A stretch of DNA of 45,661 bases. It comes from Burkholderiales bacterium (GTDB taxonomy: Bacteria > Pseudomonadota > Gammaproteobacteria > Burkholderiales > Casimicrobiaceae). A model generated the notes under the pieces. The model ran no database searches. It saw nothing but the letters and a program-made list of their open reading frames with translations, and had not been told where the DNA came from. Shown piece after piece: positions 9,271-18,607 of this stretch. The stretch is taken from positions 1-45,661 of the forward strand of contig JADZAQ010000073.1 in NCBI GenBank assembly GCA_020852555.1, in the 5' to 3' direction. Positions within the stretch are counted from its first letter, which is position 1, and each line of letters opens with the position of its first letter. A program made the position numbers and the translations under genes.

Positions 9271-9296
9271 CCCCGGGCTCGTCCCGGGGTCTTCTT
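9271..9296 (+). terminator. Intrinsic-terminator-like hairpin between DUF1329 and YCF48 genes
   Basis: Perfect 7-bp stem CCCCGGG (9271-9277) / CCCGGGG (9283-9289) with a CTCGT loop, followed by TCTTCTT. It sits 79 nt after the DUF1329 stop and 20 nt before the GTG chosen for the YCF48-like gene, so it may attenuate transcription into the downstream pair and lower YCF48/RND output relative to the two envelope proteins. Confidence 0.5.
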
Positions 9297-9315
9297 GCAA
9301 TCGACGGGGCGGGAT

Positions 9316-10389
9316 GTGAGGCGCGGATGCGTCGTCCTCGCAGCGTTCCTCGCAGCGGCGTGCCTCACGGCGCCGGTCCATGCCGACCCGAAGGCGTTCC
9401 GGGATCCGCTCGAAGTCGCCGCGCAGTCGTCGCCGCTCGCCGCGCGATCGCTGTTGCAGGGCGTCGCGCGTGCCGGTGACCGGATCGTCGCCGTCGGCCA
9501 GCGCGGACACATCGTCGTGTCGAGCGACCTCGGCGCGACGTGGACGCAGGCGAAGGTTCCGGTGAGTTCGGATCTCAATGCCGTGTTCTTCGTCGACGCC
9601 CGGCAGGGCTGGGCCGTCGGCCACGACGGCGTGATTCTCGCGACCACCGACGCCGGCGACACGTGGACATTGCAGCTCGACGGCCGGCGTGCCAACGAGC
9701 GACTGGTGGAGTACATGCAGCGCCGCGCCGCCGAGTCGCCGACGCCGGAAGCGCGGCAACTGCTCGACGACGCGAAGCGCTATCGCGAGCAGGGCGCCGA
9801 CAAGCCGTTTCTCGACGTCTGGTTCGCCGACGCGAGCCACGGCTACGCGGTCGGCGCGTACAACCTCATCTTCCGGACCACCGACGGCGGCAAGGACTGG
9901 CAGCCGTGGTTCGATCGAACCGACAATCCGAAGGCGTTCAATCTCTACGCGATCCGGCCCGCGGGTGGAGCGCTCTACATTGCCGGCGAGGGTGGGCTCG
10001 TGCTCAAGCTCGACCCTGCTGCGCAGCGCTTCCGTGCCCTCGACGTGCCGTACAAGGGCAGCTTCTTCGGCATCGTCGACGCCAAGGACGCGGTCGTCGT
10101 CTATGGCCTGCGTGGCACCGCGTTTCGCAGCGCCGACGGCGGCGCAAGCTGGGCGAAGATCGATGCCGGGCTCAAGGCGACGATCGCGAGCGGCACGCGC
10201 ACCGCCGCTGGGGCGCTCATGCTCGCCGATGTCGCGGGGCGCCTCGCGGTGAGCGGTGACGATGGACGCACGTTCAAGCCCGCCGGTGCGGCAGCGGTTC
10301 CCATCACCGGCATCGTCGCGATCGGCGACGGGCGATTCGTGATCGTCGGTCCGCGCGGCACTGCCGCCGCCGAGATCCCGCCCAAGTAA
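9316..10389 (+). CDS. YCF48/HCF136-like Asp-box repeat protein, secreted
   Basis: 357-residue predicted beta-propeller. It contains at least five Asp-box (BNR-like) repeats of the form S-x-D-x-G-x-T-W: DLGATW, DAGDTW, DGGKDW, DGGASW and DDGRTF. The chosen start is GTG at 9316, behind GGGGCGGG, giving a signal peptide (VRRGCVVLAAFLAAACLTAPVHA region) before DPKAF. An ATG at 9211 would add 35 unlike residues and run through the hairpin at 9271-9296, so I prefer the GTG. YCF48 in plants and cyanobacteria assists photosystem II assembly; in heterotrophic bacteria the relatives lie beside RND/MMPL permease genes, as here, where the role is presumably to assemble or assist the permease in the periplasm. 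The permease gene follows after 19 nt. Confidence 0.88.
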   Translation: MRRGCVVLAAFLAAACLTAPVHADPKAFRDPLEVAAQSSPLAARSLLQGVARAGDRIVAVGQRGHIVVSSDLGATWTQAKVPVSSDLNAVFFVDARQGWAVGHDGVILATTDAGDTWTLQLDGRRANERLVEYMQRRAAESPTPEARQLLDDAKRYREQGADKPFLDVWFADASHGYAVGAYNLIFRTTDGGKDWQPWFDRTDNPKAFNLYAIRPAGGALYIAGEGGLVLKLDPAAQRFRALDVPYKGSFFGIVDAKDAVVVYGLRGTAFRSADGGASWAKIDAGLKATIASGTRTAAGALMLADVAGRLAVSGDDGRTFKPAGAAAVPITGIVAIGDGRFVIVGPRGTAAAEIPPK

Positions 10390-10408
10390 TTCCCACGGAT
10401 AGGACATC

Positions 10409-12907
10409 ATGGCTGCCGTTACCGACGACGTCGATCGCATGCCGGTCGTGCGCGACCTCAAGGACTTCGATCGAGACTCCGGCAACCTTCTCGAGCGGCT
10501 GGTATTCAACCACCGGCTGGTGCTGGTGCTCGCCTGCGCGCTCGTCACGCTGGTGCTGGGCTACGTCGCGGCGACGCGGCTCGTGCTGAACGCGAGCTTC
10601 GAGAAGATGATCCCGCAGTCGCAGCCGTACATCCGCAACTACCTCGACAACCAGAAGGCCCTGCGCGGCCTCGGCAATTCCATCCGCGTCGTCGTCGAGA
10701 ATACGCGCGGCGACATCTTCGATCCGCAGTACCTCGAAGTCGTGAAGCAGGTCACCGACGAGCTGGTCCTCACGCCGGGCGTCGATCGCGCGTGGGTCAA
10801 GTCGTTGTGGACGCCGGCGGTGCGCTGGACCGAGGTGACCGAGGAGGGATTCCAGGGCGGGCCGGTGATGCCGGACACCTACGACGGCTCGCCGCAGAGC
10901 ATGGAGCAACTCAAGCAGAACATCGCGCGCTCGGGCATCGTCGGCAGTCTCGTCGCCAACGACTTCAAATCGAGCATGATCTTCGTGCCGCTGCTCGATC
11001 ACGATCCGGTCACCAAGGCCAGCATCGACTATCGCGGGCTGTCGCGGGTGCTGGAGGAGAAGATCCGGGACCGCTACGAGCTGGCCAAGAATCTCGACAA
11101 GGTTCGCGACAAGGCCGAGACGCCGATGGTGAAAGTCCGGGTGATCGGTTTCGCCAAGCTCGTCGGCGAGCTGATCGATGGGCTCGTCAAGGTCATGATG
11201 TTCTTCGGCATCGCCGCGCTGATCGCCACGGTCGTCATCTTCGCCTACACGCACTGCGTGCGCAGCACGGCGCTGGTGATCGCCTGTTCGCTGGTTGCCG
11301 TGGTCTGGCAGCTTGGCCTGGTCGCCCTCTTCAATTTCGAGCTCGACCCGTTCAGCATCCTGGTGCCGTTCCTGGTCTTCGCGATCGGCGTGTCGCACGG
11401 CGCGCAGAAGATGAACGGCATCATGCAGGACGTCGGCCGCGGCACCGTGAAGCTGGTCGCAGCGCGCTACACGTTTCGCCGGCTGTTCCTCGCCGGGCTC
11501 ACCGCGCTCGTCGCCGACGCGGTCGGCTTTGCGGTGTTGATGGTGATCGATATCCCGGTGATCCGCGATCTCGCGCTCACCGCGAGCATCGGAGTGGCGG
11601 TGCTGATCTTCACCAACCTGCTGCTCTTGCCGGTGCTGCTGTCGTACACGGGGGTGAGCGCGGTCGCCGCGCAGCGCAGCCTCCGTGCCGAGCGGGCGGA
11701 CACGCGCGGCAAGGGAATCGGCCACCTGTGGCAGCTGCTCGGGCGCTTCACGTCGCGCCGCTGGGCGAGCGCGGCAGTCATCATGGCGGCGACGCTGACG
11801 CTTGGGGGGCTCCTCGTCGGCACCCACCTCAAGATCGGCGACCTCGATCCGGGTGCTCCGGAATTGCGGCCCAATTCACGCTACAACGTCGACAACGCGT
11901 ACATCACCGGCCACTACGCGCTGTCGTCGGACCAGTTCGCGGTCATCGTCAAGACGGACAAGGAAGGCTGCCTCAAGTACGAGACGCTGGTCGAGGCCGA
12001 CCGCCTGGCCTGGGCCCTGCGGCAGGTGCCGGGCGTCCAGGCGACGGTGTCGTTGCCCGACGCGGTGCGGCAGATCACCGCCGGGTCGTTCGAAGGCAAT
12101 CCGAAGTGGTTGACGCTCAACCGCAACCAGGACGTGTTGAACTACGCGGCGCAGCAGGCGTCGGTCAACAACCCCGATCTCTTCAATACCGAGTGCTCGG
12201 TGATGCCGGTGATCGCGTATCTCGCCGACCACAAGGCGGCGACGCTCGACCGCGTGGTGCAGGCGGCGGACGCGTTCGCCAAGGAGCACTCGACCCACGA
12301 TCGCGTCTTCCTGCTCGCTGCCGGCAGCGCCGGCATCGAGGCCGCGACCAATATCGTGGTGCGCAGCGCCTGGCGGGAGATGCTGCTGTACGTGTACGCA
12401 GCGGTCATCGTGCTGTGCTTCGTCACCTTCCGCAGCTGGCGGGCGGTGGTGGTGGCGGTGGTGCCACTGATGATCACCTCGGTGCTGTGCGAGGCGCTGA
12501 TGGTGCTCCTCGGCATCGGCGTCAAGGTGGCCACGCTGCCAGTGATTGCCCTCGGGGTCGGGATCGGCGTCGACTACGCGCTCTACCTGCTCTCGGTGCA
12601 ACTCGCGAACCAGCGCCGCGGCCTCGAGCTGCCGGAGGCGTACATGCAGGCACTGCAGTTCACGGGCAAGGTGGTGGCGCTGGTGGGGGTCACCCTCGCG
12701 GCCGGCGTCGTGACCTGGGCGTTCTCGCCGATCAAATTCCAGGCCGACATGGGCATCCTGCTGACGTTCATGTTCCTGTGGAACATGGTCGGAGCGCTGG
12801 TGGGCATCCCGGCGCTTTCGTACTTCCTCCTCCCGACCTCGGCCGTGCGTGGCGCGACGTCGCAGCACGGCACATCACCCGCAGTGCCGGTAGTCGCGGA
12901 ACGCTGA
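10409..12907 (+). CDS. RND superfamily (MMPL/HpnN-like) inner-membrane permease
   Basis: 832-residue proton-driven transporter of the RND superfamily. It has the expected two-fold repeat: TM1 near residues 35-55, a first periplasmic domain to about 255, a block of five hydrophobic helices to about 420, TM7 near 450-470, a second periplasmic domain, and a final helix bundle from about 650 to 825. The second half has the conserved GVGIGVDYALYLL helix with an Asp for proton relay, and the first half FAIGVSHGAQKM at the matching place. The ATG at 10409 follows AGGA. MMPL and HpnN relatives move lipids or hopanoids. Together with the outer-membrane barrel, DUF1329 and YCF48 proteins it probably forms a trans-envelope lipid or steroid-like transport route. 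There is no membrane-fusion protein or TolC partner nearby, so it is not a classic tripartite efflux pump. Confidence 0.93.
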   Translation: MAAVTDDVDRMPVVRDLKDFDRDSGNLLERLVFNHRLVLVLACALVTLVLGYVAATRLVLNASFEKMIPQSQPYIRNYLDNQKALRGLGNSIRVVVENTRGDIFDPQYLEVVKQVTDELVLTPGVDRAWVKSLWTPAVRWTEVTEEGFQGGPVMPDTYDGSPQSMEQLKQNIARSGIVGSLVANDFKSSMIFVPLLDHDPVTKASIDYRGLSRVLEEKIRDRYELAKNLDKVRDKAETPMVKVRVIGFAKLVGELIDGLVKVMMFFGIAALIATVVIFAYTHCVRSTALVIACSLVAVVWQLGLVALFNFELDPFSILVPFLVFAIGVSHGAQKMNGIMQDVGRGTVKLVAARYTFRRLFLAGLTALVADAVGFAVLMVIDIPVIRDLALTASIGVAVLIFTNLLLLPVLLSYTGVSAVAAQRSLRAERADTRGKGIGHLWQLLGRFTSRRWASAAVIMAATLTLGGLLVGTHLKIGDLDPGAPELRPNSRYNVDNAYITGHYALSSDQFAVIVKTDKEGCLKYETLVEADRLAWALRQVPGVQATVSLPDAVRQITAGSFEGNPKWLTLNRNQDVLNYAAQQASVNNPDLFNTECSVMPVIAYLADHKAATLDRVVQAADAFAKEHSTHDRVFLLAAGSAGIEAATNIVVRSAWREMLLYVYAAVIVLCFVTFRSWRAVVVAVVPLMITSVLCEALMVLLGIGVKVATLPVIALGVGIGVDYALYLLSVQLANQRRGLELPEAYMQALQFTGKVVALVGVTLAAGVVTWAFSPIKFQADMGILLTFMFLWNMVGALVGIPALSYFLLPTSAVRGATSQHGTSPAVPVVAER

Positions 12908-12961
12908 GGTCGAAGTCGCGCCGGCGGCGTCGGGCCCGCCGATCCTCGCGACGGGTGGCCG

Positions 12962-12979
12962 CGGCGATCGGCATCGCCG
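12962..12979. terminator. Hairpin between convergent RND and regulator genes
   Basis: Perfect 7-bp stem CGGCGAT (12962-12968) / ATCGCCG (12973-12979) with a CGGC loop, in the 81-bp gap between two convergent stop codons. It lacks a T-run on either side, so termination is only suggested by position. Confidence 0.35.
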
Positions 12980-12988
12980 GTGGCGCGG

Positions 12989-15622
12989 TTACGCGGCGAC
13001 CAGCCCGAGCAGGCGCGCCCGATCGACCGCGTGCCTGCGCGTCCCCGCGTTGAGCTTCGAGAACAGGTTCTTGAGGTGCCACTTCACCGTCTCGTCGCTG
13101 ATGCTCATCGTTTTCGCGATGACCTTGTTCGACATCCCGCCGACGAGCAGGCGCAATACCTCCGCCTCCTTGGGCGTGAGCAGGCCTCCGGGTATCGTCG
13201 CGGCACGAGCGGTGGCGGAGGTCAACGCCGGAGCAGGCGCCGCCTTGTGGTCGGTCGCTTGCGCCAGTCTTGCTGCGATCGGGTGCGTGTCGACGACGAG
13301 GCGTCGAAACCCGCCGAGATCGAGGAGATCGAGCAGTTCGCGCAGCAATGATGTGGCATCCAGACCGCGCTCGTGCGCGACCACTACCTGCAGGATGCGA
13401 ACGACGAACTGCAATCCGCGATCGCGCAGGCCCAGCGTGATCGCGCTCGCGTCGCGCAAGCGCGCGTCCGCAGTGTCGACGTCGAGCCGGGCCAGTGCCA
13501 CCTGCGCCCGGGATATCGCGAGCAGCGCATCGTAGATCGGACCATAGACTGCGAAATCGGACTCGTCGAACGCTGCGCGCAGGGCCTCGATCGTCCCGAC
13601 CAGTGCGGTTGCCGTTTCCACCCGTCCACGCGCCGCGTGGATGCGCACCTGGTCGGCGAGCGCGAGCAGTGCGATGCGCGGCATCTCGCGCGTGCGTGCG
13701 AGCTCGTGCAGGCTGCCGAGCGTTTCCAGCGCGCCACGCTCGTTGCCTTGCGCCATGGCGACGTGCGCGAGCACCCGGTAGGCGATGGCGACGGCGTCGG
13801 GGAGTCCGGTCTGCTCGATCACGTCGAGCCTGTTGGCGAGCATCGCGCGAGCCCCGGCGACATCTCCCTGCTCGTAGAGCACGAGCGCGAGCGGGGCGGC
13901 GAACGTCGCCGCGAGTACGTGGCGCCGTCCTGCCTGTCGCTCGGCAGCCACGAGCGCCGATCGGAGGACGGCATCGGCCTTGAAGAGGTCGCCGTCCCAC
14001 ACATGGCTGAGGGCGACGATGACGCGGCCAAGTGCCACCGCCATCGACAGCGACTCGTTCGCGGGCTGGAGCGAATAGGGTGCCTCGAGCTGGCGGGCGC
14101 GCTCGGTGGCGCCGGCGTGCAGTTCGATCCACGCGCAGACGTTTGCGTACGAAACCTCGTGGACGGGCGTGGCGAACGCCTTCGGCGGCTCGTCGACGCG
14201 CCCGAGCCAGTTCCGCAGTACGCCAGGGCGGTCGAGGAACGCCGCTGCGCAGGTGGCGACAAGGACGCCGACGAATTGCTGCGCGGCGGTCGCGGACGCC
14301 GACGCGTAGACCGCTTCGGCGATCTCGAGGCCGCGCCGCGGCTGCACGCCGACGGCAAGGACCCACGCGGCGACGAGCCGCAGGTCGTTGTCGCTCGCCA
14401 GCAGGTCGTCAGGAAGCTGCTCGAGCCACGCCTGCGCTTCCCGGATCCTGCCCTGGGCACCGATGGCAAAGAGGCAGCGCTTGGCGTAGCTGCGCGCGAG
14501 GCCGGCGTCACCCGCGGCAAGCGCATGCCGCCCCGCTTCGTGAAAATGACCGTGTGCCGCCAACCAGTCGCCCGCACGGCGGTGCACGGCGCGCTGCTCG
14601 TCTCGCGGCAGCTTTTCGAAGCGGCCCAAGAGGAAATCACGGCCGAGACCATGGATGCGCATCCAGTCACGCTGCTCGCCGACGACGATCATCGGGCTGT
14701 CGGTCACGAGCTTGGCCAGATACCGAGCGGTTTCGGCGCAGCCGGTTACGGCTGCTGCGAGATCGACCGAGAAGTCGTCCAGGATCGCGATGCGGATCAG
14801 GAAGTCGCCTACTGCCGGCGGCAGCTGCGAGAACGAGGATTCGACAAAATATCGCTCGAGGTCGCCCTCGCGGGCCGACAGGCTCGCGATCGCCTCGTGG
14901 AGATCGGAGGCGCGTTCGATCGCCGTCGCCGCGAGCTGGAGCCCGAGCGGCCAGCCCTCGGTGGCCTCGTGCAGGCGTACGGCGTCATCGAGCACGATCC
15001 GCTGGCCAAAGCGCTTCTCAAGCATCGAGACCGATTCGAAGAGATCGAGCCGCAGGTCGTTCGCGTCGATCGATCCGAACTGACCGTGTGCCCGCAGAGC
15101 AACGGTTGGCACGCGCAGCGGACCGCGGGAGCCGATGACGATGTGCAGATTGGGTGGCGCGTTGAAGGCGAGGTAGGCGAGCGAATGATGCAGCGTTTCA
15201 TCCGGCAGCCGCTCGGCATCGTCGAGCATCAGCACGGTGGGGGTCGCGAGCCCGGCGACCTCGGCGAGCAGTCCGGTCAGCATGTCGACGCTGTGCGCCG
15301 AGGCATCGGTGTACTCGGCCATGATGCGTTCGAACGCCGGGCGCCCGCTCGCCACCCGCAGCGCGTAGAGGAGGAGGCTTGCGAAGCGCGCCGGGTCGTC
15401 GGTGGCATCGAGCGTTGCCCAGGCGACGACGGCGCCGTGCTCCATCCACAGTCGCCGCCACTGGGTAAGCAGTGTCGTCTTGCCGAATCCGGACGGCGCC
15501 GAGACCGAGATTGCCGTGCGATCGCGCAACTCGAGCCATGCTTGTGTCAGGCGCTCGCGGAGCAGCGCCGTGCGCAGCACGCGCGGCGGCGTGGTCTTGA
15601 GGATGAATTGCGGGTCGGCCAT
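12989..15622 (-). CDS. MalT/AlkS-type LuxR-family ATP-dependent transcriptional regulator
   Basis: 877-residue STAND-class activator. An N-terminal NTPase has Walker A APSGFGKTT (about 42-50) and Walker B TVLMLDDAE; a long helical TPR-like sensor region follows; the C-terminal LuxR helix-turn-helix starts LTPKEAEVLRLL and contains SNKVIAKTMSISDETVKWH. This is the MalT/AlkS architecture, in which ATP and an inducer trigger oligomerisation on promoter boxes. The start is uncertain: the ATG at 15622 precedes the conserved FILKTTPPRVLR segment, while a GTG at 15661 would add 13 residues; neither has a clear ribosome site. It lies 75 nt downstream of the second GST-like gene on the same strand and may be co-transcribed. 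It is the only MalT-type regulator in the window and the best candidate to read the repeated G-run boxes. Confidence 0.92.
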   Translation of the reverse strand: MADPQFILKTTPPRVLRTALLRERLTQAWLELRDRTAISVSAPSGFGKTTLLTQWRRLWMEHGAVVAWATLDATDDPARFASLLLYALRVASGRPAFERIMAEYTDASAHSVDMLTGLLAEVAGLATPTVLMLDDAERLPDETLHHSLAYLAFNAPPNLHIVIGSRGPLRVPTVALRAHGQFGSIDANDLRLDLFESVSMLEKRFGQRIVLDDAVRLHEATEGWPLGLQLAATAIERASDLHEAIASLSAREGDLERYFVESSFSQLPPAVGDFLIRIAILDDFSVDLAAAVTGCAETARYLAKLVTDSPMIVVGEQRDWMRIHGLGRDFLLGRFEKLPRDEQRAVHRRAGDWLAAHGHFHEAGRHALAAGDAGLARSYAKRCLFAIGAQGRIREAQAWLEQLPDDLLASDNDLRLVAAWVLAVGVQPRRGLEIAEAVYASASATAAQQFVGVLVATCAAAFLDRPGVLRNWLGRVDEPPKAFATPVHEVSYANVCAWIELHAGATERARQLEAPYSLQPANESLSMAVALGRVIVALSHVWDGDLFKADAVLRSALVAAERQAGRRHVLAATFAAPLALVLYEQGDVAGARAMLANRLDVIEQTGLPDAVAIAYRVLAHVAMAQGNERGALETLGSLHELARTREMPRIALLALADQVRIHAARGRVETATALVGTIEALRAAFDESDFAVYGPIYDALLAISRAQVALARLDVDTADARLRDASAITLGLRDRGLQFVVRILQVVVAHERGLDATSLLRELLDLLDLGGFRRLVVDTHPIAARLAQATDHKAAPAPALTSATARAATIPGGLLTPKEAEVLRLLVGGMSNKVIAKTMSISDETVKWHLKNLFSKLNAGTRRHAVDRARLLGLVAA

Positions 15623-15697
15623 CGATCGGTGCGGGGCGCCTGCGGCGGCGCGAACCGTCACAGACTAACCGAAACGACCGCCGCTTCGCCACTGGCG

Positions 15698-16777
15698 CTA
15701 GATGACCCGGCCGGCGGCGAGCCCGATCCGGCGCACGCGCGGCAGGTCGAGTTGCAACAACTCGCCCCCGCCGAGCGCATCCAGCCATTGCCGGACTGCC
15801 TGCCGGTCGGCGAGCGGCGCGGCCCGCCAGCTGTCGAGCAGGCGCTGCGCCATCCACACCGGATACGACAGCCCGGGCCGGCGGTGGACGCCGCCGGCAA
15901 ACGGATAGGTCACCTCGGGCAGCATGCGAATCGCTGCCGGCGCATCGGCAGCGACGATCGGGGTCGATCGGACTCGCGCCGCGCAGGCGTCGAGGAACGG
16001 CAGCATCTCGTCGACGATCGAGCGCAGGCAGGGGGTGAGCGTCGGCGGCACGCTGTCGTGTGCAAGGAAGCTTCCCGACGACGCCCCGGGCTCGAACATG
16101 CGCTTTATCCACGCGCCGAGATGGGGCCGGGGGCCGATCAGCTCGCGCCGCGGCCAGGGATCGCGCCCGAGGTGCGCGTACAGCGGCCCGATGAGTCCGA
16201 AATCGCCCAGCGAGGCGCGATCGCCGAACAGGAAGCGATGCTTCGCGAAATGCGTGTCGAGCGCGTCGAGCTGGATCTGCGCGAAGCGATCGATCAGCGG
16301 TGCAAACTCGGGAGTCACCCCAACGGCCCGGGCGAGCGCATGCATCAGGCGCGCGTGGTTGCGTCCGATAAGGTTCTTCGCCCAGCGCGGCCAGGCCGGC
16401 AGCAGCGCGTCGCCGGCGTCGTGCACGAAGAGCGGCAGATTCTCCGCGTGACTCCAGCGGGCGTGCATGGCCAGCGGCAGCCAGAATTCGTCACCCCACA
16501 ACTCGAACAGGAACGCTGCGAAGCGCAGCACCGGCGTTGCCGGGAGCACCGGTCGTTCCGGGAACCGCTGCTCCAGGCGATCGATGATCTCGCTCGTATC
16601 CTGGAGCCACTCTCCTTCTGGCGTGATGAGGATGGGCACCGCCCGCGCGTGGGTCCGTCGCTTCGCCGTCCATACGAACTCGAAGGGACTCGAGCCCCGC
16701 TCGACAAACGCGATACCCTTCTGGATGAGGTAGCTGCGCAGCTTGCCGCTGTACAGCGACAGCTCGGCGCCGATCAT
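15698..16777 (-). CDS. Glutathione S-transferase-like protein with extended C-terminus (copy 2)
   Basis: 359-residue paralogue of the protein at 1346-2449, with the same N-terminal thioredoxin-like fold ([34 protein letters not shown]) and the same long helical C-terminus containing [13 protein letters not shown]. The ATG at 16777 aligns with the start of copy 1; an in-frame ATG at 16819 would add 14 residues with no counterpart. It is divergent from the acyl-CoA ligase and leads into the MalT-like regulator gene. No canonical catalytic Ser, Tyr or Cys of a defined GST class can be assigned with confidence, so enzyme activity is unproved. Its placement as first gene before the regulator suggests a role in the same pathway, perhaps in handling an intermediate. 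Confidence 0.8.
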   Translation of the reverse strand: MIGAELSLYSGKLRSYLIQKGIAFVERGSSPFEFVWTAKRRTHARAVPILITPEGEWLQDTSEIIDRLEQRFPERPVLPATPVLRFAAFLFELWGDEFWLPLAMHARWSHAENLPLFVHDAGDALLPAWPRWAKNLIGRNHARLMHALARAVGVTPEFAPLIDRFAQIQLDALDTHFAKHRFLFGDRASLGDFGLIGPLYAHLGRDPWPRRELIGPRPHLGAWIKRMFEPGASSGSFLAHDSVPPTLTPCLRSIVDEMLPFLDACAARVRSTPIVAADAPAAIRMLPEVTYPFAGGVHRRPGLSYPVWMAQRLLDSWRAAPLADRQAVRQWLDALGGGELLQLDLPRVRRIGLAAGRVI

Positions 16778-16833
16778 CGTGAAGCGAGGCTCGCTGCCGC
16801 GTATGGACGCTGGATGCATGCGTCAAGAGCATG

Positions 16834-16891
16834 CGGCAGCCGCACGCACGGTCACCCACCCATGGTGGGGGGCGAGCGGGGCCGGCTGCCG
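16834..16891 (+). promoter_or_regulatory. Site C: nested palindrome between GST copy 2 and acyl-CoA ligase
   Basis: The inner box (16854-16872) reads ACCC, ACCCAT, GGT, G6, with a perfect CCCACC/GGTGGG stem around CAT. The outer arms CGGCAGCCG (16834-16842) and CGGCTGCCG (16883-16891) are exact reverse complements. The G-run ends 89 nt before the ligase start. Like site A it is a box nested inside larger arms, between a GST-like gene and an enzyme gene transcribed away from each other. Confidence 0.55.
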
Positions 16892-16961
16892 GCGGCATCT
16901 TGTGGCACCTTCTTCACCGACGCACCGGGGCCACCGCCCCGTAACGACGACAGGACCCATC

Positions 16962-18605
16962 ATGCAAGGACTGATGCAGGATCGCCCACTGTTGATCTCG
17001 TCGCTCATCGAGCACGCGAATGCGTTCCATCCGGGCGCCGAGATCGTCTCGCGCACTGTCGAGGGCCCCATTCACCGCTGCACGTACGCCGACATCCGGC
17101 GCCGCGCGAAGCAGGTGGCCAATGCGCTGACCGCGCTCGGGGTGCGCGCAGGGGAGCGCATCGGGACGCTCGCCTGGAACGGCTTCCGGCACATGGAGCT
17201 CTACTTCGGGGTGTCCGGGATGGGGGCTGTCCTGCACACCATCAACCCGCGTCTTTTTCCCGAGCAGATCGCCTACATCGTCGACCATGCCGACGATCAG
17301 TACCTGTTCTTCGACCTGACGTTCGCGCCGCTCATCGCGCGCCTGGCACCGCAGCTCAAGGGCGTCAAGGGCTTCGTCGCGATGACGGACCGCGCGCACA
17401 TGCCGGCGATCGACGTGCCCAACCTCGTGTGCTACGAGGAACTCGTCGGCGAGCATACGGACGACTTCGACTGGCCCATGCTCGACGAGAATGCGGCGTC
17501 CTCGCTGTGCTACACGTCGGGGACCACCGGCAATCCCAAGGGTGTGCTCTATTCGCACCGGTCGACGGTGCTGCACTCGTTCGCGGTGTGCGCGGCCGAC
17601 GGCATCGCGCTGTCCGCGCGCGACAGCGCGCTGCTGGTCGTGCCGATGTTCCACGTCAACGCCTGGGGCACTCCGTACGCAGGTGCCATGTCCGGCGCCA
17701 AGCTCGTCATGCCCGGCCCGAACCTCGACGGCAAGAGCGTCTACGAGCTGATGCGCGACGAACGGGTGACGGTCGCGCTCGGCGTGCCGACCGTCTGGCT
17801 GATGCTGTTTGGCCATGTCGAGGCGAACAGCCTCGATCCTCGCCGTGAGCTCACCCTCCAGCGCGTCGTGATCGGCGGCTCGGCCGCACCGCGCACCATG
17901 TGCGAGCACTTCGAGTCGCGGTTCGGGGCATTTGCCCTCCACGCGTGGGGCATGACCGAGACGTCGCCCATCGGCACCGTCTGCAATCTATTGCCCAAGC
18001 ATGTCGGGCTGCCGCTCGCCGGCCGCCTGGACGTGCAGAAGAAGCAGGGACGGCCGCTCTTCGGCGTCGAACTGCGGATCACCGACGACGACGGGCGCCG
18101 GTTGCCGCACGACGGCGTCGCGTTCGGCCACCTGATGGTGCGCGGGCCGTGGATCGCGGCCAGCTACTTCAAGAGCGAGGGAGGGGACCTGCTCGACGCG
18201 GACGGCTTCTTCGACACCGGTGACGTCGCCACCATCGACCCCGACGGCTACATGCAGATCACCGATCGCAGCAAGGACGTCATCAAGTCCGGGGGCGAGT
18301 GGATCAGCTCGATCGACATCGAGAACGCGGCGATTGGGCACCCGGCGGTGGGCGAGGCCGCGGTGATCGGCGTCGCGCACGAGAAGTGGCAGGAACGGCC
18401 GCTTCTCGTCGTCGTGCGCAAGCCCGGGCAAGACGTCTCCCGCGAGGAGTTGCTCCACTTTCTGGAAGGCAAGGTGGCGAAGTGGTGGTTGCCGGACGAC
18501 GTGCAGTTCGTCACCGAACTGCCGCACACGGCCACGGGCAAGCTCCAGAAGATCAGGCTGCGCGAGATGTTCCGCGACTACCGGCTGCCGGCGGCTGCGG
18601 CGTAA
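16962..18605 (+). CDS. AMP-forming acyl-CoA ligase (AlkK/FadD-like)
   Basis: 547-residue ANL-superfamily ligase that should activate a fatty or aromatic/alicyclic acid to its CoA thioester through an acyl-adenylate in the cytoplasm. The P-loop is [11 protein letters not shown] (184-194); the adenylate motif is AWGMTETSP; the hinge region is [22 protein letters not shown]; the catalytic Lys is K527 in TGKLQK. Sequence style ([26 protein letters not shown]) matches the medium/long-chain branch that includes AlkK. The ATG at 16962 follows CAGGA. It is the first plus-strand gene after site C, with the hydrolase gene 2 nt downstream. Together they could release and activate an acid. Exact chain specificity cannot be read from the sequence. 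Confidence 0.93.
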   Translation: MQGLMQDRPLLISSLIEHANAFHPGAEIVSRTVEGPIHRCTYADIRRRAKQVANALTALGVRAGERIGTLAWNGFRHMELYFGVSGMGAVLHTINPRLFPEQIAYIVDHADDQYLFFDLTFAPLIARLAPQLKGVKGFVAMTDRAHMPAIDVPNLVCYEELVGEHTDDFDWPMLDENAASSLCYTSGTTGNPKGVLYSHRSTVLHSFAVCAADGIALSARDSALLVVPMFHVNAWGTPYAGAMSGAKLVMPGPNLDGKSVYELMRDERVTVALGVPTVWLMLFGHVEANSLDPRRELTLQRVVIGGSAAPRTMCEHFESRFGAFALHAWGMTETSPIGTVCNLLPKHVGLPLAGRLDVQKKQGRPLFGVELRITDDDGRRLPHDGVAFGHLMVRGPWIAASYFKSEGGDLLDADGFFDTGDVATIDPDGYMQITDRSKDVIKSGGEWISSIDIENAAIGHPAVGEAAVIGVAHEKWQERPLLVVVRKPGQDVSREELLHFLEGKVAKWWLPDDVQFVTELPHTATGKLQKIRLREMFRDYRLPAAAA

Positions 18606-18607
18606 CG

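Noticed and set aside
9264-9296. C-run/G-run hairpin before the YCF48 gene as an eighth copy of the promoter box
   Set aside because: Its stem is a simple CCCCGGG palindrome with a T-rich tail and lacks the ACCC-spacer-G-run layout, so a terminator is the better explanation.
4767-9716. Very long open frame on the minus strand across the DUF1302 and DUF1329 genes
   Set aside because: It is antisense to two clear exported protein families, is Arg-rich with no domains, and is typical of spurious open frames in GC-rich DNA.
13373-17848. Very long plus-strand open frame antisense to the MalT-like regulator and GST copy 2
   Set aside because: The opposite strand has full-length recognisable proteins, while this frame has no family features.
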